Of a DNA stretch of 7,077 nucleotides, positions 4,908-7,077 are shown in pieces. The translations under genes and the position numbers were made by a program. How positions within the stretch are numbered: position 1 is the first letter of the stretch; every line of letters begins with the position of its first letter. The stretch is from an uncultured bacterium (lineage in GTDB: Bacteria; Verrucomicrobiota; Lentisphaeria; Victivallales; Victivallaceae), in the NCBI GenBank assembly GCA_900551245.1, contig URVC01000098.1:1-7077 (forward strand), written 5' to 3'. The notes below the pieces were generated by a model. That model searched no databases. It had not been told where the DNA came from and was given only the letters and a program-made list of their open reading frames with translations.

Positions 4908-6248
4908 ATGCGAGTTTCGGGACAAAGCACGGACTACCTGCACATCTCTCCTTCGCGCGCGCTTTGGAGTGTCTGCGCACCGCTGATCCTCGTCAACCTT
5001 GTGCTTGCCGTCACAACGACGCTGACGAACCGGCTCTATAGTCAATACGCGGGGCAGACCTATTTCACCGTGACCGGCTATCTGAGTGTCGCCACGACGC
5101 TGTTCGTGAACGTCGTTTCCAGCGTCTATACTGCTGCATGGATCAAAATTGCGCACCAGTTCGCCCTGCACGACCATCCGACCGTGACACGCGCGATGAA
5201 AAACGCGGGATTTACGGTTCTGCTTGCCAGCGCGGCCTGCGCGGGACTGATGCTGCTGCTCACAGAGCCGGTTCTGCATGCGCTGAACGTTCCACCGGTG
5301 TTCGGCGCTGACGCGAGACTTTATTATATTCTGTATCTGATCGCGTATCTGCCTTCCGCGCTTGCGGCGCTCTTTATAACGATCGTCAACGGGATCGGCA
5401 GCTCACGGCGGATCTTTTGGATCAACATTATCGTGATCTGCGCGAATCTGCTTGCCGCCGTTCTTCTGCTTGCGGTTTTCCGCATGAAGCTGATCGGTGC
5501 AGCCCTGAGCAGCGCGTTGGGCGCGGCGCTGCATCTGCTGGTTTATTGGTTCCTGTTCCGCAGGGAAGGCTATTTCCGCGCGGGAGAACGCTTCCGACCG
5601 GACTGGATGCAGACCGCCGCGATCCTGCGCGACAGTGTGCCGATCGCGCTGCAAAACCTTTTCTGTACCGCCGGATACCTGATCGTGACGCTTCAGGCAA
5701 ACCGCTTGCTTCCGTCTGATTATATTACGGTTTTGAGTGTCAGCCTGCCCCTGACCGGCATCATGAGCGCTATCACCTCGGCGGGACTTGCGTTTGTGCC
5801 GCCCAATTTCGCTGCCGGCAATGCCGCACATATCAGGGCGTTTCTGCGGTTATCGCTTGTGTGCTGCGTTCTGTATGGCGCGCTGTGCTGCCTGCTGTAT
5901 TGGACGCTCGGGGCGTGGTATTTCGGCATGCTGTTTCAGAACCGGCAGATCATCGCTTACGGCGTGGAATACTGGCGCTGGTATGGGCTGGGGCATCTGG
6001 CGCTTGGCGTTGTGTACCCACTGCGCACGTTTTTTGTCAGCGTCGGACGCGGAAAGCTGGCGATGCTGTCCGGCACCGGCGAGTTCATCGGGAATGCGTT
6101 CTGCGCCGCCGTCCTGATCCCGCGCTGCGGCGCGCTGGGCCGCTCTTTATCCTATCCGCTCGGCTGGCTTGCTGCCGCGGTTTTTCTGCTTGCGGCATAT
6201 TGGAGTGCCGGGAGGCGATGCGCGAAAATAGACACACGAGCGAACTGA
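4908..6248 (+). CDS. MATE-family multidrug/oligosaccharide-type transporter
   Basis: This is a 446-residue integral membrane protein with about 12 hydrophobic segments, the normal MATE length. The N-terminal segment (LWSVCAPLILVNLVLAVTTT) and the following AGQTYFTVTGYLSV correspond to TM1 and the 'G..alaavg' start of TM2. The second half restarts with ILRDSVPIALQNLF, the counterpart of TM7, as expected for the two-fold MATE repeat. The RWxW-like stretch at WRWYGLG and the VSVGRGKLAM segment fit the C-terminal lobe. MATE proteins export substrates using Na+ or H+ gradients. The acidic residue usual in TM1 (the 'vD' position) appears replaced: the matching stretch reads LTNRLYSQYAG, with no Asp or Glu. 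ATG 4908 has AAAGGAG at 8 nt. The gene sits under a strong promoter, divergent from LacI and 30 bp before a GH43-like gene, so a role linked to carbohydrate metabolism is inferred rather than drug efflux. Confidence 0.85.
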   Translation: MRVSGQSTDYLHISPSRALWSVCAPLILVNLVLAVTTTLTNRLYSQYAGQTYFTVTGYLSVATTLFVNVVSSVYTAAWIKIAHQFALHDHPTVTRAMKNAGFTVLLASAACAGLMLLLTEPVLHALNVPPVFGADARLYYILYLIAYLPSALAALFITIVNGIGSSRRIFWINIIVICANLLAAVLLLAVFRMKLIGAALSSALGAALHLLVYWFLFRREGYFRAGERFRPDWMQTAAILRDSVPIALQNLFCTAGYLIVTLQANRLLPSDYITVLSVSLPLTGIMSAITSAGLAFVPPNFAAGNAAHIRAFLRLSLVCCVLYGALCCLLYWTLGAWYFGMLFQNRQIIAYGVEYWRWYGLGHLALGVVYPLRTFFVSVGRGKLAMLSGTGEFIGNAFCAAVLIPRCGALGRSLSYPLGWLAAAVFLLAAYWSAGRRCAKIDTRAN

Positions 6249-6278
6249 TATATTTTGTGACACAGGAGGATTGATCAC

Positions 6279-7077
6279 ATGAAATACAAGAGTTTTCATC
6301 CGGGGCAGCCGTGGCTGGACACCAATGGGAAGCGGATCCATGCGCACGGCGGCTCTATTTTCTATGAAAACGGCCGCTACTACTGGTATGGGGAAAACAA
6401 GGAAAAAACGACTGGCCTTGATTCGATCTGGCACTGGGGAATCCGCTGCTATGTCTCAGGCGATCTTTACAACTGGGACGATCTTGGCCTGATCATTCCG
6501 CCGGAGCCGGACGATCCTGCGTCTACGCTGCACCCAAGTAAATGCGTTGATCGTCCGCACATCCTATACAATCGGAAAACCGGAAAATACGTTTGCTGGC
6601 TGAAGGTCATGTCCGTGGGCTGCACAGTTCTGACTGCGGATGCGCTGCTGGGGCCATACACCGTCGTACACGAGGGACTCTGGCCGCTTGGCATGGAGCC
6701 GGGCGACTTTGACCTTGCGGTCGCGCCCGATGGGAAAGCCTACTATTTCTTTGAACGAGTCCACTCTGAGCTGATCTGTGCTGATCTGACGGATGACTAC
6801 ACCAACGTGACCGGCTATTACAGCACGCATTTTCCGCGCCTCGGTCCACCCTATACGCGCGAAGCACCTGCGCATTTTATCCGGAAAGGGAAGCATTATC
6901 TTCTTACCTCCGGTACGACCGGGTACTTCCCGAACCCCTCGGAACTTGCAATTGCCGATACCTGGCACGGTCCGTACCGCGTTCTGGGCGATCCGCATCC
7001 GGCGGATGATACGCGCACGTCATTTCATTCACAGATTTCCTCCGTGTTCCGGGTCCCGGGCAAAAAAGACCTCTATA
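6279..7077 (+). CDS. GH43-like five-bladed beta-propeller glycosidase, 3' end outside the window
   Basis: 266 codons are visible from ATG 6279, which has AGGAGG (6264-6269) at 9 nt. The opening WLDTNGKRIHAHGGSIFY then YYWYGENKE (12-29, 34-42) is the hallmark of GH43 members related to exo-beta-1,3-galactanases (the GH43_24/34 type). Further blades start at DRPHILYNRKTGKYVCW (91-107), DLAVAPDGKAYYFFE (145-159), REAPAHFIRKGKHYLLTSG (194-212) and SFHSQISSVF (248-257). Glu195 in REAPA is the expected general acid. Gln252 in HSQISS lies where 1,3-galactanases use a Gln in place of an Asp base. Asp91 in DRPHILYN sits where they usually have Glu (ERPK). These residue assignments are from memory of the family, not an alignment. 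No signal peptide is seen, so the enzyme is probably cytoplasmic, acting on short glycosides. It is co-transcribed with the MATE gene. Arabinofuranosidase, xylosidase or galactosidase activity all remain possible. Confidence 0.82.
   Translation, partial: MKYKSFHPGQPWLDTNGKRIHAHGGSIFYENGRYYWYGENKEKTTGLDSIWHWGIRCYVSGDLYNWDDLGLIIPPEPDDPASTLHPSKCVDRPHILYNRKTGKYVCWLKVMSVGCTVLTADALLGPYTVVHEGLWPLGMEPGDFDLAVAPDGKAYYFFERVHSELICADLTDDYTNVTGYYSTHFPRLGPPYTREAPAHFIRKGKHYLLTSGTTGYFPNPSELAIADTWHGPYRVLGDPHPADDTRTSFHSQISSVFRVPGKKDLY

Noticed and set aside
6564..6998. Minus-strand open frames opposite the GH43-like gene
   Set aside because: The plus-strand frame has continuous GH43-like motifs from 6279 to the window edge; the reverse frames are Arg-rich shadows.

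Overview
The window looks like two unrelated pieces of bacterial DNA joined near position 4436-4456. The left piece (about 4.4 kb) is very GC-rich. It carries a type IV pilin-like protein with an H-x9-DG C-terminus, two related DUF4434-type TIM-barrel proteins and a sodium:solute symporter. That combination is typical of Lentisphaerota (Victivallales) from gut or similar habitats. The right piece (about 2.6 kb) has visibly lower GC, AT-rich intergenic DNA, textbook sigma-A promoter hexamers and AAGGAGG-type ribosome binding sites. It carries LacI, MATE and GH43-like genes, which suggests a clostridial member of the Bacillota. Both taxonomic guesses are inferences from gene content and composition.

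Layout, left to right. 2-805: 5'-incomplete pseudopilin whose leader region is packed with GC hairpins. 857-2125: DUF4434-like protein with an N-terminal beta-rich domain. 2112-3932: SSS-family symporter, overlapping the previous gene by 14 bp. 3957-4457: a second DUF4434 protein, cut off in mid-domain. 4436-4456: the junction. 4678-4409 (minus): LacI regulator, also cut off, just after its DNA-binding domain. 4679-4907: divergent promoter region with two predicted promoters and three copies of an 8-mer. 4908-6248: MATE-family transporter. 6279-7077: GH43-like glycosidase, running off the right edge.

How the genes may work together. In the left piece, the two putative hydrolases flank an Na+-coupled importer and none has an export signal. 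This suggests import of a small glycan or glycoside followed by cytoplasmic processing; the substrate is unknown. In the right piece, a LacI repressor is divergent from a MATE-GH43 operon, a standard regulatory layout for a sugar-responsive locus, although a MATE protein in the transporter slot is unusual.

The most important observation is the junction. Two genes on opposite strands both lose their C-terminal halves within the same roughly 21 bp, and that stretch makes good sense as coding sequence for both families. This fits a chimeric metagenome contig, or less likely a real microhomology-mediated recombination, better than any intact novel system. I see no RNA genes, CRISPR array, insertion sequence or convincing rho-independent terminator.
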